DNA of 64,000 nucleotides, taken from positions 868,001 to 932,000 of the forward strand of contig NZ_AKKC02000002.1 in the NCBI RefSeq assembly GCF_000282095.2. Direction: 5' to 3'. The stretch comes from Rhizobium sp. CF080 (GTDB taxonomy: Bacteria; Pseudomonadota; Alphaproteobacteria; Rhizobiales; Rhizobiaceae). Below, piece by piece: positions 18,845-26,602 of the stretch (the stretch's first letter is position 1; the number at the start of each line of letters is the position of its first letter). Both the position numbers and the translations under genes were made by a program. A model generated the notes under the pieces. It had not been told where the DNA came from, did no database searches, and saw only the letters and a program-made list of their open reading frames with translations.

Positions 18845-19645
18845 CTAGTCTCTCCGCTTCGGCGGCATGCCACGCGGGGGCAAGGGCGTGCTCGTCCAGT
18901 CGGGACGTATCAGCAGGGGAACCGACCGGCGCAGAACCGGCCAGCCGTCCGGCTCCTGCCGGAAGAGCAGCCCGTAGCGGGAAAAGACGATCGCCATGAT
19001 CACCGAGAACCAGGCGCCGAAGGAGAGGCCGGCAATCACGTCGCTCGGATAATGGGCTCCGACGATGACACGCGAAAAACCGATCCAGAGGCTCATGATC
19101 AGAAAGAACAGACGGTAGCGCGGGGCGAGCAACGCCAGTGCCATCAGGAACGCCCCGACCGTCGTTGCGTGACCGGAGGGGAAGCTTTCGAAACGGGAAC
19201 CGGAAAAAGGGCTCAGGCCGTGAAAGCCCCATTGCTCGTAAAGGACGGGGCGGGCACGGCCGATGATACGCTTTACCAGGTTGACGAGAAGGCCCGAGCC
19301 GGCAACGGCCACAAAGATATAAGCCGCGACATGGCTGACCAGCATCGCCTGGAAGCGAGCCCTCAGGCGGGGGGCGAGCCGAATGACGGCGAGGGCTTCG
19401 AAAAAGAGGATCGCGGTCGCGAAGAGAATCCAGCCGGACGTACCGAAATCGGTGATCGCCTTGCCAATCGGCAGCAGCACGTTGGGCGTATGGGCGGCAT
19501 AGGAGCCGACCGGCGCATCGAGCAGGAAGAAAGCGATCAGGACCAGATTGATCGTGACCAGCGCATAAGACAGCCATCGCGGTGACGGCGGCCCGGACGG
19601 ATGGCGATCCCGCCGATGTCTCAGTTTTTCGATTGTCCGTTTCAT
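18845..19645 (-). CDS. PAP2-family membrane phosphatase
   Basis: Lipid-phosphatase-type membrane protein of 266 aa with about six hydrophobic segments. All three PAP2 motifs are intact: K125RIIGRARP133 (K-x6-RP), P156SGH159 and S191RVIVGAHYPSD202 (SR-x5-H-x3-D). Family members dephosphorylate undecaprenyl diphosphate, phosphatidyl-glycerophosphate or lipid A at the periplasmic face; which applies here cannot be told from sequence alone, though LpxE-type lipid A phosphatases of rhizobia share this layout. The N- and C-termini are basic. It converges with the MHS symporter. Confidence 0.9.
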   Translation of the reverse strand: MKRTIEKLRHRRDRHPSGPPSPRWLSYALVTINLVLIAFFLLDAPVGSYAAHTPNVLLPIGKAITDFGTSGWILFATAILFFEALAVIRLAPRLRARFQAMLVSHVAAYIFVAVAGSGLLVNLVKRIIGRARPVLYEQWGFHGLSPFSGSRFESFPSGHATTVGAFLMALALLAPRYRLFFLIMSLWIGFSRVIVGAHYPSDVIAGLSFGAWFSVIMAIVFSRYGLLFRQEPDGWPVLRRSVPLLIRPDWTSTPLPPRGMPPKRRD

Positions 19646-19737
19646 CGGCCTTCATCCGTGGCGTGGGAGCGATCCCGTGCCGCTTCTTCCCATAGATTTC
19701 GCGATATGGGTAGCAGGATGCCGAACGCCAAATGTCG

Positions 19738-19771
19738 AGGTGTCTTTCCGCCGTGCGACGGAAAGACACCT
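19738..19771 (-). terminator. Hairpin after leuB
   Basis: Perfect 13-bp stem AGGTGTCTTTCCG / CGGAAAGACACCT (19738-19750, 19759-19771) with an 8-base loop, 9 bases beyond the leuB stop. There is no T-tract, so it could also act as an mRNA 3'-end stabiliser. Confidence 0.65.
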
Positions 19772-19780
19772 CTCAGTGTA

Positions 19781-20890
19781 TCAGGCGGAAAGGCTTACGA
19801 ATTCCCTGAGGATCGCATCGCCCATTTCGGCGGTGCCGACCTTGCGGGCGCCTTCGGCCATGATGTCGCCGGTGCGGATGCCCTGGTCGAGCACGTTGGC
19901 AATCGCCTTTTCGAGATTGTCGGCTTCTGTGACCATGTTGAAGGAGTAACGCAGGCACATGGCAAACGAGGCGATCATGGCGATCGGGTTGGCAACGCCG
20001 GTGCCGGCGATATCCGGCGCCGAACCGTGAACCGGCTCGTAAAGCGCCTTGCGCTTGCCGGTCTTGGCATCGGGTGCGCCGAGCGACGCGGAGGGCAGCA
20101 TGCCGAGCGAGCCGGTCAGCATGGCCGCGACGTCGGAGAGCATGTCGCCGAACAGGTTGTCGGTGACGATCACGTCAAACTGTTTTGGAGCGCGGACCAG
20201 CTGCATGCCGCCGGCATCGGCCAGCATGTGGTCCAGCTTGACGTCGGAATATTTTTCCTTGTGGGTGGCGGTAACGACCTGGTTCCAGAGCACACCGGAC
20301 TTCATGACGTTGCGCTTTTCCATCGAGCAGACGGCATTCTTGCGGGTGCGGGCAAGCTCGAAAGCGACGCCGGCGATGCGCTCGATCTCATAGGTATCGT
20401 AGACCTGGGTATCGATACCGCGCTTCTGGCCGTTGCCGAGGTCGATGATTTCCTTCGGCTCGCCGAAATAGACACCCCCGGTGAGTTCGCGGACGATCAG
20501 GATGTCGAGGCCCTCGACCAGTTCCGGCTTCAGGGAGGAGGCGGAGGCAAGCGCCGGGTAGCAGATGGCGGGGCGCAGGTTGGCGAACAGTTCCATATCC
20601 TTGCGCAGCCGCAGCAGGCCGGCTTCCGGACGCACTTCATAAGCAACGTGATCCCATTTCGGACCGCCGACGGCGCCGAAGAGAACCGCGTCCGCTGCCA
20701 TCGCCTTGGCCATGTCCTCTTCGGAAATGGCGGCGCCATGCGCATCATAGGCGCAGCCGCCGACCAGGCCTTCGTCAAGGACGAAATCGGCCTTCATGGC
20801 GCTGTTCATGTGAGCGATGATCTTGCGGACTTCGCCCATGGCCTCGGGGCCGATGCCGTCGCCGGGAAGGAGGAAGAGGTTCTTTGCCAT
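19781..20890 (-). CDS. leuB: 3-isopropylmalate dehydrogenase
   Basis: NAD-dependent oxidative decarboxylation of 3-isopropylmalate in leucine synthesis. The chain is 369 aa, the usual length. It begins [12 protein letters not shown], carries the substrate-binding [13 protein letters not shown] (about residues 134-146), [20 protein letters not shown] with the metal-binding Asp residues (about 245-264), and the NAD-binding [18 protein letters not shown] (about 291-308). It lies downstream of leuD and ridA on the same strand, but a terminator-like hairpin after ridA suggests that it also has its own promoter. Confidence 0.97.
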   Translation of the reverse strand: MAKNLFLLPGDGIGPEAMGEVRKIIAHMNSAMKADFVLDEGLVGGCAYDAHGAAISEEDMAKAMAADAVLFGAVGGPKWDHVAYEVRPEAGLLRLRKDMELFANLRPAICYPALASASSLKPELVEGLDILIVRELTGGVYFGEPKEIIDLGNGQKRGIDTQVYDTYEIERIAGVAFELARTRKNAVCSMEKRNVMKSGVLWNQVVTATHKEKYSDVKLDHMLADAGGMQLVRAPKQFDVIVTDNLFGDMLSDVAAMLTGSLGMLPSASLGAPDAKTGKRKALYEPVHGSAPDIAGTGVANPIAMIASFAMCLRYSFNMVTEADNLEKAIANVLDQGIRTGDIMAEGARKVGTAEMGDAILREFVSLSA

Positions 20891-20957
20891 ATCGTTTTCG
20901 TATCCTTGCGGGTTTCGCAGGCTCGCGTCCTCCCGCGCGGGATCTCCGCGCCTGGCA

Positions 20958-20990
20958 AAACCTCGTCCGAGCCTGCCAAAGGACGAGGCC
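20958..20990 (-). terminator. Rho-independent terminator after ridA
   Basis: On the minus strand: CCTCGTCC, 12-base loop, GGACGAGG, then TTTT. The 8-bp stem is at 20962-20969 and 20982-20989, 10 bases past the ridA stop and 68 bases before leuB. Confidence 0.7.
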
Positions 20991-20999
20991 GGAAAGGTT

Positions 21000-21389
21000 T
21001 TAAGGACTACCGGCGCCGATGCGGGCAGTCACTTCGATCTCGATCTTCATTTCCGGCGTGGTGAGGCCGCAGACGACCATGGTCGCCGCCGGCCGGATCT
21101 CGGAGAAGGTCTCGCCGAGAACCTGAACGATGGCATCGTAATCCGCCATGTCGGTGAGGTAGTAGCGCACCCGGACGACGTCCTGGAGGCCGCTGCCGGC
21201 TTCTTTCAGTGCCTTCTCGATCGTGCCGAGCGTATTGCGCGTCTGGGCCGCCGCATCGTCGGGCATTTCCATCCTGGCATAATCGTAGCCGGTGGTGCCG
21301 GAGACATAGACCATGTCGCGGTCCACCACGGCGCGTGAATAGCCGATCCGCGCTTCGAAGGGCGATCCGGAGGAAATCCGCGTGACCAT
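21000..21389 (-). CDS. RidA family enamine/imine deaminase
   Basis: YjgF/YER057c/UK114-fold protein of 129 aa. RidA hydrolyses reactive enamines such as 2-aminoacrylate, released by PLP enzymes, and so protects branched-chain aminotransferase. Recognisable parts are [11 protein letters not shown] near the N-terminus, [32 protein letters not shown] in the middle, and the conserved Arg-Pro ([12 protein letters not shown]) with Glu residues near the C-terminus. It lies 16 bases downstream of leuD and upstream of leuB, which fits a link to leucine synthesis. It may belong to a divergent Rid subfamily rather than RidA itself. Confidence 0.88.
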   Translation of the reverse strand: MVTRISSGSPFEARIGYSRAVVDRDMVYVSGTTGYDYARMEMPDDAAAQTRNTLGTIEKALKEAGSGLQDVVRVRYYLTDMADYDAIVQVLGETFSEIRPAATMVVCGLTTPEMKIEIEVTARIGAGSP

Positions 21390-21405
21390 CAGGATGCTCC
21401 GGAAA

Positions 21406-22011
21406 TCAGAGCCAGGGACGTGCGGCTCGGTTGTTGTTCTCGAAAGTGCTGATCGCCGTATCGCTTTTCAGGGTCGAAGCGATGTCGTCGAGGCCTTCGA
21501 GCATGATATGGCGACGGCCGGGATCGATGTCGAAATGGATCGAGCCGCCATCGGGGCCGGTGATTTCCTGGGCTTCCAGGTCGATCGAGAGGATGGCGTT
21601 CGAGCCGCGCTCGGCATCGTCCATCAGCTTTTCAAGATCTGCCGGGGAAACGACGATCGGCAGGATGCCGTTCTTGAAACAGTTGTTGTAGAAAATGTCG
21701 GCGAAGCTCGTCGAGATGACGCAGCGGATGCCGAAATCGAGAAGTGCCCACGGCGCGTGTTCGCGCGAGGAGCCGCAGCCGAAATTGTCGCCAGCGACCA
21801 GGATCTTGGCATTGCGATAGGCCGGCTTGTTCAGCACGAAATCGGGATTTTCAGAACCGTCGTCCTTGTAGCGGGCTTCCGAGAAGAGACCCTTGCCAAG
21901 ACCAGTGCGCTTGATGGTCTTGAGGTAATCCTTCGGAATGATCATGTCCGTGTCGATATTGATGACCGGAAGCGGCGCTGCAACGCCGGTGAGTTTGGTG
22001 AACTTTTCCAT
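21406..22011 (-). CDS. leuD: 3-isopropylmalate dehydratase small subunit
   Basis: Small subunit that, with LeuC, isomerises 2- to 3-isopropylmalate. The 201-aa chain has [25 protein letters not shown] near the N-terminus and the swivel-domain signature [20 protein letters not shown] (about residues 69-88). I start at the ATG at 22009-22011, preceded by GGAGG about 6 bases upstream; the longer frame to 22050 lacks family sequence. leuC is not nearby. ridA follows after 16 bases. Confidence 0.97.
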   Translation of the reverse strand: MEKFTKLTGVAAPLPVINIDTDMIIPKDYLKTIKRTGLGKGLFSEARYKDDGSENPDFVLNKPAYRNAKILVAGDNFGCGSSREHAPWALLDFGIRCVISTSFADIFYNNCFKNGILPIVVSPADLEKLMDDAERGSNAILSIDLEAQEITGPDGGSIHFDIDPGRRHIMLEGLDDIASTLKSDTAISTFENNNRAARPWL

Positions 22012-22104
22012 GATCTGCCTCCAGGTGGACTTATCTGCGGAAGCTGCCATAAAGCAAATCGACGCAGATTTGAAGGCCTGTTTGACATGAACCGGTACGC
22101 CAAC

Positions 22105-22121
22105 ACGCCGGAAACCGGCGT
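22105..22121. terminator. Short palindromic hairpin between leuD and a small membrane gene
   Basis: Perfect ACGCCGG-AAA-CCGGCGT stem-loop lying 26 bases after the stop of the small minus-strand gene. No T-tract; function uncertain. Confidence 0.4.
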
Positions 22122-22147
22122 ATTCGTCTCGTTAGCGCTTGGAACGA

Positions 22148-22375
22148 TCAAAGATCGATGATCGTGCCGCGGCCGTCGTTCCAGACACGCATTTCGCGCT
22201 TGTTCGCCTGGGCTCGCACCGGGACCGGCTTCAGCCGCGCCGAAAGCGCACGCCCGATGGACAGAACCGCGAGGATACCGGCAAAGGCGACGGTCAGCGA
22301 AGCCGTCAGAAGCGCTGCCATGGCGAGCACGGCAATGGCCGAAACGATGACGAAGAATACGCGAATGTTTTGCAT
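22148..22375 (-). CDS. Small membrane protein of unknown function
   Basis: 75-aa protein. Residues about 3-38 form a long hydrophobic stretch (one or two membrane passes), followed by a basic tail (ARLKPVPVRAQANKREMRVW) ending in GTIIDL. The ATG at 22373-22375 has GAAAGG 7 bases upstream; an ATG 6 codons earlier is a weaker alternative. I recognise no family. It is divergent from the CitE-like gene. Confidence 0.6.
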   Translation of the reverse strand: MQNIRVFFVIVSAIAVLAMAALLTASLTVAFAGILAVLSIGRALSARLKPVPVRAQANKREMRVWNDGRGTIIDL

Positions 22376-22483
22376 GGTATATACCTTTCTCATCGAAGAA
22401 TGTGGGGCCTTGCGCCCTTTCTTGCAAGGGGTTTTGCGCAGGGCGGTATTGCCGCAGATCAAAAAGATTGGCACAAAGCGCCG

Positions 22484-23386
22484 ATGACCGCCTTGACCGA
22501 TATCAATTCTTTCTCCGCTAGACTTCGCCGTTCGATTTTGAGCGTGCCGGCCGGCAATACGAGAGCGTTGGAAAAGGTGCATGGGCTGGATTGCGATGCG
22601 GTGATCTTCGACCTGGAAGATTCCGTTGCGCCGGAAAAGAAAGGCGAGGCCCGCGACAACCTGCGCCGGCTGTTTACGGAAAACCGGCTCCAAGGCAGGG
22701 AAACGGTCATTCGCATCAACCCCCTCGAAACCGAGTTCGGCAGGGCCGATATGGATCTCGTTACCGAGGTCTCCCCCGACGTGGTGCTGATCCCGAAGGT
22801 CGAGCACATGTCGCAGGTCCAGGCGGTGGCGGATATCCTTTCCGAGGCCGGGGCTCCGGACGAGCTTGCCATATGGGCCATGATCGAAACGCCGAAGGGC
22901 GTCCTGAATGCGCCGGCGATTGCCCCTGTCGACGAGCGGCTCCAGTGTTTCGTGGTCGGCCTCAACGACCTGCGCAAGGAAACGGGCGTGCTGCCCCAGC
23001 CCGGCCGGACCTATCTGGTGCCGTGGCTGATGCAGATCGTACTCGCCGGCCGCGCCCATGGGATCGATGTGATCGACAGCGTCTTCAACGATTTCAAGGA
23101 TGCTGAAGCCTTCGAGGCGGAATGCGCGCAGGGCCGCGCCATGGGCTTTTCCGGCAAGATGCTGATCCATCCGGCCCAGATCGAGCCTGCCAACCGGCAT
23201 TTCGGGCCGGACCCCCAGGCGGTGGAAGAGGCGGAAGCGGTGATCGCCGCCTTTGCCCAGCCGGAAGCTCACTCTCTCAACGTCATCAACCTGAACGGCA
23301 AGATGGTCGAAAGGTTACATCTGGTGGAGGCCGAAAAGCTTGCCGCCAGGGCCCGGATCATCGCCGAACGAAAGAAAACGCCATGA
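22484..23386 (+). CDS. HpcH/HpaI aldolase family, CitE-like CoA-ester lyase
   Basis: TIM-barrel protein of 300 aa. RRSILSVPAGNTRALEKVHGLDCDAVIFDLEDSV at the N-terminus is typical of the citrate lyase beta-subunit-like branch (CitE, malyl-CoA lyase, citramalyl-CoA lyase). Metal and acyl-CoA contacts include VIRINPLET (Arg near residue 78), the IETPKGVLNAP helix (Glu near 137) and the ending GFSGKMLIHPAQI. No citrate lyase alpha or gamma subunits are nearby, so a stand-alone malyl/citramalyl-CoA lyase or thioesterase is more likely than citrate lyase. Start ATG 22484 has only a weak Shine-Dalgarno. Its stop overlaps the next gene by ATGA. Confidence 0.85.
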   Translation: MTALTDINSFSARLRRSILSVPAGNTRALEKVHGLDCDAVIFDLEDSVAPEKKGEARDNLRRLFTENRLQGRETVIRINPLETEFGRADMDLVTEVSPDVVLIPKVEHMSQVQAVADILSEAGAPDELAIWAMIETPKGVLNAPAIAPVDERLQCFVVGLNDLRKETGVLPQPGRTYLVPWLMQIVLAGRAHGIDVIDSVFNDFKDAEAFEAECAQGRAMGFSGKMLIHPAQIEPANRHFGPDPQAVEEAEAVIAAFAQPEAHSLNVINLNGKMVERLHLVEAEKLAARARIIAERKKTP

Positions 23387-23589
23387 AATTGTATCGTTTC
23401 CTCAGCGGTCCCGACGATTCCTCCTTCTGCCACAAGGTGACGGCGGCGCTGAACAAGGGCTGGGAACTGTCCGGCTCGCCGACCTATGCCTTCAACGCCA
23501 CGACCGGCGAGATGCAATGCGGCCAGGCGGTGACGAAAACCGTTCACGGCAAGGAATACGATCCCGAGATGAAGCTCGGCGAGCAATAA
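23383..23589 (+). CDS. DUF1737 protein
   Basis: Small 68-aa protein starting MKLYRFLSGPDDSSFCHKV and containing NKGWELSGSPTYAFN, the DUF1737 pattern. Function is unknown. The ATG overlaps the TGA of the CitE-like gene (ATGA), so the two are probably translationally coupled. Confidence 0.8.
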   Translation: MKLYRFLSGPDDSSFCHKVTAALNKGWELSGSPTYAFNATTGEMQCGQAVTKTVHGKEYDPEMKLGEQ

Positions 23590-23592
23590 GGA

Positions 23593-24030
23593 TCAGCGCT
23601 GGGCCGCTTCCTCGGCGCTGGCCTCGATGCGCTCCATGTCGTCATCGCTGAGACCGAAATGGTGGCCGATCTCGTGGATCAGCACATGGGTGATGATATC
23701 GCCCAGGGTTTCTTCATTTTCCGCCCAGTAATCGAGGATCGGCCGGCGATAAAGCCGGATGCGGTTCGGCAATTCACCCGTTTCCATGTTGAACCGTTCG
23801 GAAATGCCGCGGCCTTCGAAAAGGCCGAGCAGGTCGAAAGGCGTCTCGAGCGCCATGTCCTCGAAAACGTCGTCGTCCGGGAAATCCTCGATCTCGATCG
23901 TCAGGTTGACGGTGAGAGCCCGGAATTCCTCCGGCAAATGACCATAGGCTTCGATTGCCAGCGACTCGAACGTGCTGATCGTCGGTGCGTGGCGATCCTG
24001 CCAATCGTCGGTCTGGTCGATGCGGGCCAT
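23593..24030 (-). CDS. Zincin-like metallopeptidase family protein (PF06262 type)
   Basis: Protein of 145 aa with the zinc-protease motif HEIGHHFGLSDDDME (about residues 119-133), preceded by LYRRPILDYW and LGDIITHVLIHEIGHH as in the minimal zincin family formerly called DUF1025. The third ligand is probably Asp in GLSDDD. Acidic overall; no signal peptide, so cytoplasmic. Physiological substrate unknown. It converges with the DUF1737 gene, 3 bases apart. Confidence 0.85.
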   Translation of the reverse strand: MARIDQTDDWQDRHAPTISTFESLAIEAYGHLPEEFRALTVNLTIEIEDFPDDDVFEDMALETPFDLLGLFEGRGISERFNMETGELPNRIRLYRRPILDYWAENEETLGDIITHVLIHEIGHHFGLSDDDMERIEASAEEAAQR

Positions 24031-24165
24031 AGGCTCTCCTTCTGATCAGGCCCATATAGTACCTCCCGCGATATTTTTCGAGTGAAGAATCATCGGCCTA
24101 GGATCCGAGGAAAAGATTCCCAGGATTTGGTTGTTGACTCTTATCGGCAGCTCTGGAATCCATAA

Positions 24166-24180
24166 GAACATAAAGAGAAC
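24166..24180. promoter_or_regulatory. LexA (SOS) operator of the imuA-imuB-dnaE2 operon
   Basis: GAAC-ATAAAGA-GAAC, a perfect match to the alphaproteobacterial LexA box GTTC-N7-GTTC read on the opposite strand. It ends 21 bases before the chosen imuA start. A possible -35 TTGACT lies at 24134-24139. Repression by LexA with induction on DNA damage is inferred. Confidence 0.9.
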
Positions 24181-24201
24181 ATTATGGATGGAGCTGACGC
24201 C

Positions 24202-25140
24202 ATGGCCGAGCACGCCACGGCGCAGGAGACGCTTTTTGCCCTGCGCGAACAGATCGCCAGACTGGAAGGAAAATCTCTGCCGGCGCTTGCCGCGGCGGAA
24301 CAGGCGGACTCGGCCGCCGATCCGGAAGGCCGGAAAGCCAGGGACAATCAGCCCCGCCTGCCATTCGGCATAACGCAGATGGACACCGCATTGGAAGGCG
24401 GTCTGCCGCTCGACGGCATCACGGAAATCCGCTCGCTCCTGATGGGAGATGCCGGGGCTGCAAGCGGCTTTGCTCTCTCGCTGGCATCTTACCTCAAAGC
24501 GAGACAACCGAACGAGGCGCCGGTTCTCTGGATCGGCGATGTCGTTTCCACGCAGGAAGCCGGTGTTCCTTATTCCGTCGGCTTCAAACAGTTCGGATTG
24601 AGCTCGCGGGATGTTCTTTACGCCTCGCCGCGCAAGCTCGACGATGCCCTGTGGCTTGCGGAGACCGCGGTGGCCAGCGGGGCTGTTGTCGCCACCATTC
24701 TCGAGATTCGGGGAAACCCCAGGCATTTCGGTCTCACCGAAAGCCGTAGGCTGGGTCTGAGGGCAAAGGCGGCGGGGCGGCCGCTCTTTGTATTGCGGCA
24801 TGCGGGGGAGGAGGAAGCGAGCAGCGCTTCCTTCCGCTTCCTTGTCGAACCGGCCCCGGCGGCTCACCGGCATCTTCCGGATGGATCCATGCTTGGCGGC
24901 AGCATTGGTCATCCCGTTTTCAAACTCACCCTGGAGAAGAGCCGCAACCCGGCTCCGCTGTCCTTACTTCTGGAGTGGAACCCCCATGACCGTCAATTTT
25001 CCCTCGGCCGAGACGCAGGAGAGGCTTTCTCTTTCCGCAACCCGCCAGCGCATCCTGGCGCTCGTCTTCCCGCATCTGCCGACCGACAGGATCGCGCGCC
25101 GGCTCTGGGGACTGTCATGGCGTTCGAAAGGGCGTCCTGA
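24202..25140 (+). CDS. imuA: ImuA, SOS mutasome accessory protein
   Basis: RecA/SulA-like protein of the ImuA-ImuB-DnaE2 translesion cassette. Recognisable parts are LPFGITQMDTALEGGLPLDGITEI (about residues 53-76) and the central strand VLWIGDVVSTQEAGVPY. I prefer the ATG at 24202, because GGAG lies 8 bases before it; ATG 24184 is only 3 bases from the LexA box and has no Shine-Dalgarno. The frame stays open through a Pro/Arg-rich tail that overlaps imuB by 155 bases, an unusually long overlap; the tail is probably a by-product of the imuB frame rather than a conserved domain. Confidence 0.88.
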   Translation: MAEHATAQETLFALREQIARLEGKSLPALAAAEQADSAADPEGRKARDNQPRLPFGITQMDTALEGGLPLDGITEIRSLLMGDAGAASGFALSLASYLKARQPNEAPVLWIGDVVSTQEAGVPYSVGFKQFGLSSRDVLYASPRKLDDALWLAETAVASGAVVATILEIRGNPRHFGLTESRRLGLRAKAAGRPLFVLRHAGEEEASSASFRFLVEPAPAAHRHLPDGSMLGGSIGHPVFKLTLEKSRNPAPLSLLLEWNPHDRQFSLGRDAGEAFSFRNPPAHPGARLPASADRQDRAPALGTVMAFERAS

Positions 25141-26602
25141 ACATCCGCCGATCCTCTGTGCCGGCCGGCGGGAAAACGCCATGCGGCTTACGGCGCTCGA
25201 CGAGGTTTCCGAACGCCTCGGGCTGAAGCGCGGGCAGGGGTTGGCTGAAGCGCGCGCCATGTTTCCCAAGATCGATGTGATGGACGAGGATGGCGCGGCG
25301 GACCAGGGTCTTCTCGAGGCGATCGCCGACTGGTGCGATCGTTATACCCCGCTGGTGGCGCTGGACGGCCGCGAAGGCCTGTTTCTCGATATCACCGGCT
25401 GCGCCCATCTTTTCGGCGGCGAGGAGGCTCTGCTCAGGGATATTCTTGGCCGGCTTCTGCAGATGGGGTTCGACGTCAAAGGGGCGATTTCCTCGTCACC
25501 GGGCCTGTCCTGGGCCGCTTGTCGCTTCGGCCGTGGCGGTGTGATTGCCGACCGGGTGACGGCGGAGATACTGGCGCCTCTGCCGGTCAACGCTCTGCGT
25601 ATCGATGAGGTCACCATCGCAGCGCTCTACAAGCTCGGACTGAAAAGGATCGGCGACCTTATGCCCATGCCGCGTGCGCCGCTGGCTCGCCGTTTCGGCA
25701 TGCATCTGCTGCTTCGGCTGGATCAGGCGCTCGGGCACAATGAGGAAGCCATCTCACCTCGCCGTCCCGTGGCTGCTCTTTCCGCCGAGCGACGACTTGC
25801 CGAGCCGATCCAGGCGGAAGAGCATATTCTGCAGCTGTCCGGCCAGATTGCCATTTCGTTGAAATCGGAACTGGAAGCCCGCGGTGTCGGGGGGCGGGTT
25901 TTCGAACTGGTGCTTTTCCGGGTCGATGGCCGGGTGTTTCGCATCGCGGCCGGTGCCTCGCAGCCGTTGCAGGATCCGAAACGGATCTCCTCGCTGTTTT
26001 CCGAGCGCCTGAATGCGGTGCACGATGATCTCGATGCCGGTTTTGGTTTCGAGCTCCTGCGTCTCAACGTGCTGCAATACGATCTCTTCAAGACCCTGCA
26101 GGGCGACTTCACCGGCAATGGCGACAGCGAGATCTCGCTTGCCGATTTTGTCGATCGGGTTTCGGCCCGGCTCGGGGCCGACTGTCTGCAGGTCGTCGAA
26201 CCGAAACCGAGCCACGTGCCGGAGCGCGCAGAAATTTTCGTGCCGGCGATTGCAGCAAGGATCGTCCGGGAAAAAACCGAGGAGGTTTTCGCCTTCGTGC
26301 CGAGAAGCGACCGACCTTTGCGGCTCTTCCGCCACCCGGAACTCGTGGACGCTTTTGCGGCAACGGTACCGGACGGACCTCCCCGGCGTTTCCGCTGGCG
26401 CCGCATCGTTCATGAAGTCATCCGCGCCGAGGGGCCGGAGCGGATTTCGCCGGAATGGTGGCATGACGCGGAGGAGGCAGAGGAGCGTGATTATTTCCGG
26501 TTGGAAAGTGAAGCGGGCCGCCGCTTCTGGATTTTCCGCGCCGGTCATTATGTTGCCGGAGAAACGGCACCGACATGGCGCGTGCACGGAATTTTCGCAT
26601 GA
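24986..26602 (+). CDS. imuB: ImuB, Y-family polymerase-like mutasome hub
   Basis: Protein of 538 aa with DinB/UmuC-type fold but without polymerase active-site acids. The N-terminal position normally holding a metal-binding Asp reads [14 protein letters not shown], and the usual SxDE palm motif is replaced by [22 protein letters not shown]. This loss is typical of ImuB, which bridges DnaE2 and the beta clamp. The start ATG at 24986 has GGAG upstream and lies inside imuA. The C-terminal half carries little-finger and ImuB-specific regions and ends WRVHGIFA. It overlaps dnaE2 by ATGA. Confidence 0.93.
   Translation: MTVNFPSAETQERLSLSATRQRILALVFPHLPTDRIARRLWGLSWRSKGRPEHPPILCAGRRENAMRLTALDEVSERLGLKRGQGLAEARAMFPKIDVMDEDGAADQGLLEAIADWCDRYTPLVALDGREGLFLDITGCAHLFGGEEALLRDILGRLLQMGFDVKGAISSSPGLSWAACRFGRGGVIADRVTAEILAPLPVNALRIDEVTIAALYKLGLKRIGDLMPMPRAPLARRFGMHLLLRLDQALGHNEEAISPRRPVAALSAERRLAEPIQAEEHILQLSGQIAISLKSELEARGVGGRVFELVLFRVDGRVFRIAAGASQPLQDPKRISSLFSERLNAVHDDLDAGFGFELLRLNVLQYDLFKTLQGDFTGNGDSEISLADFVDRVSARLGADCLQVVEPKPSHVPERAEIFVPAIAARIVREKTEEVFAFVPRSDRPLRLFRHPELVDAFAATVPDGPPRRFRWRRIVHEVIRAEGPERISPEWWHDAEEAEERDYFRLESEAGRRFWIFRAGHYVAGETAPTWRVHGIFA

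Noticed and set aside
19601..21064. 487-aa plus-strand frame opposite leuB
   Set aside because: Antisense of leuB with no recognisable domains; typical GC-strand shadow.
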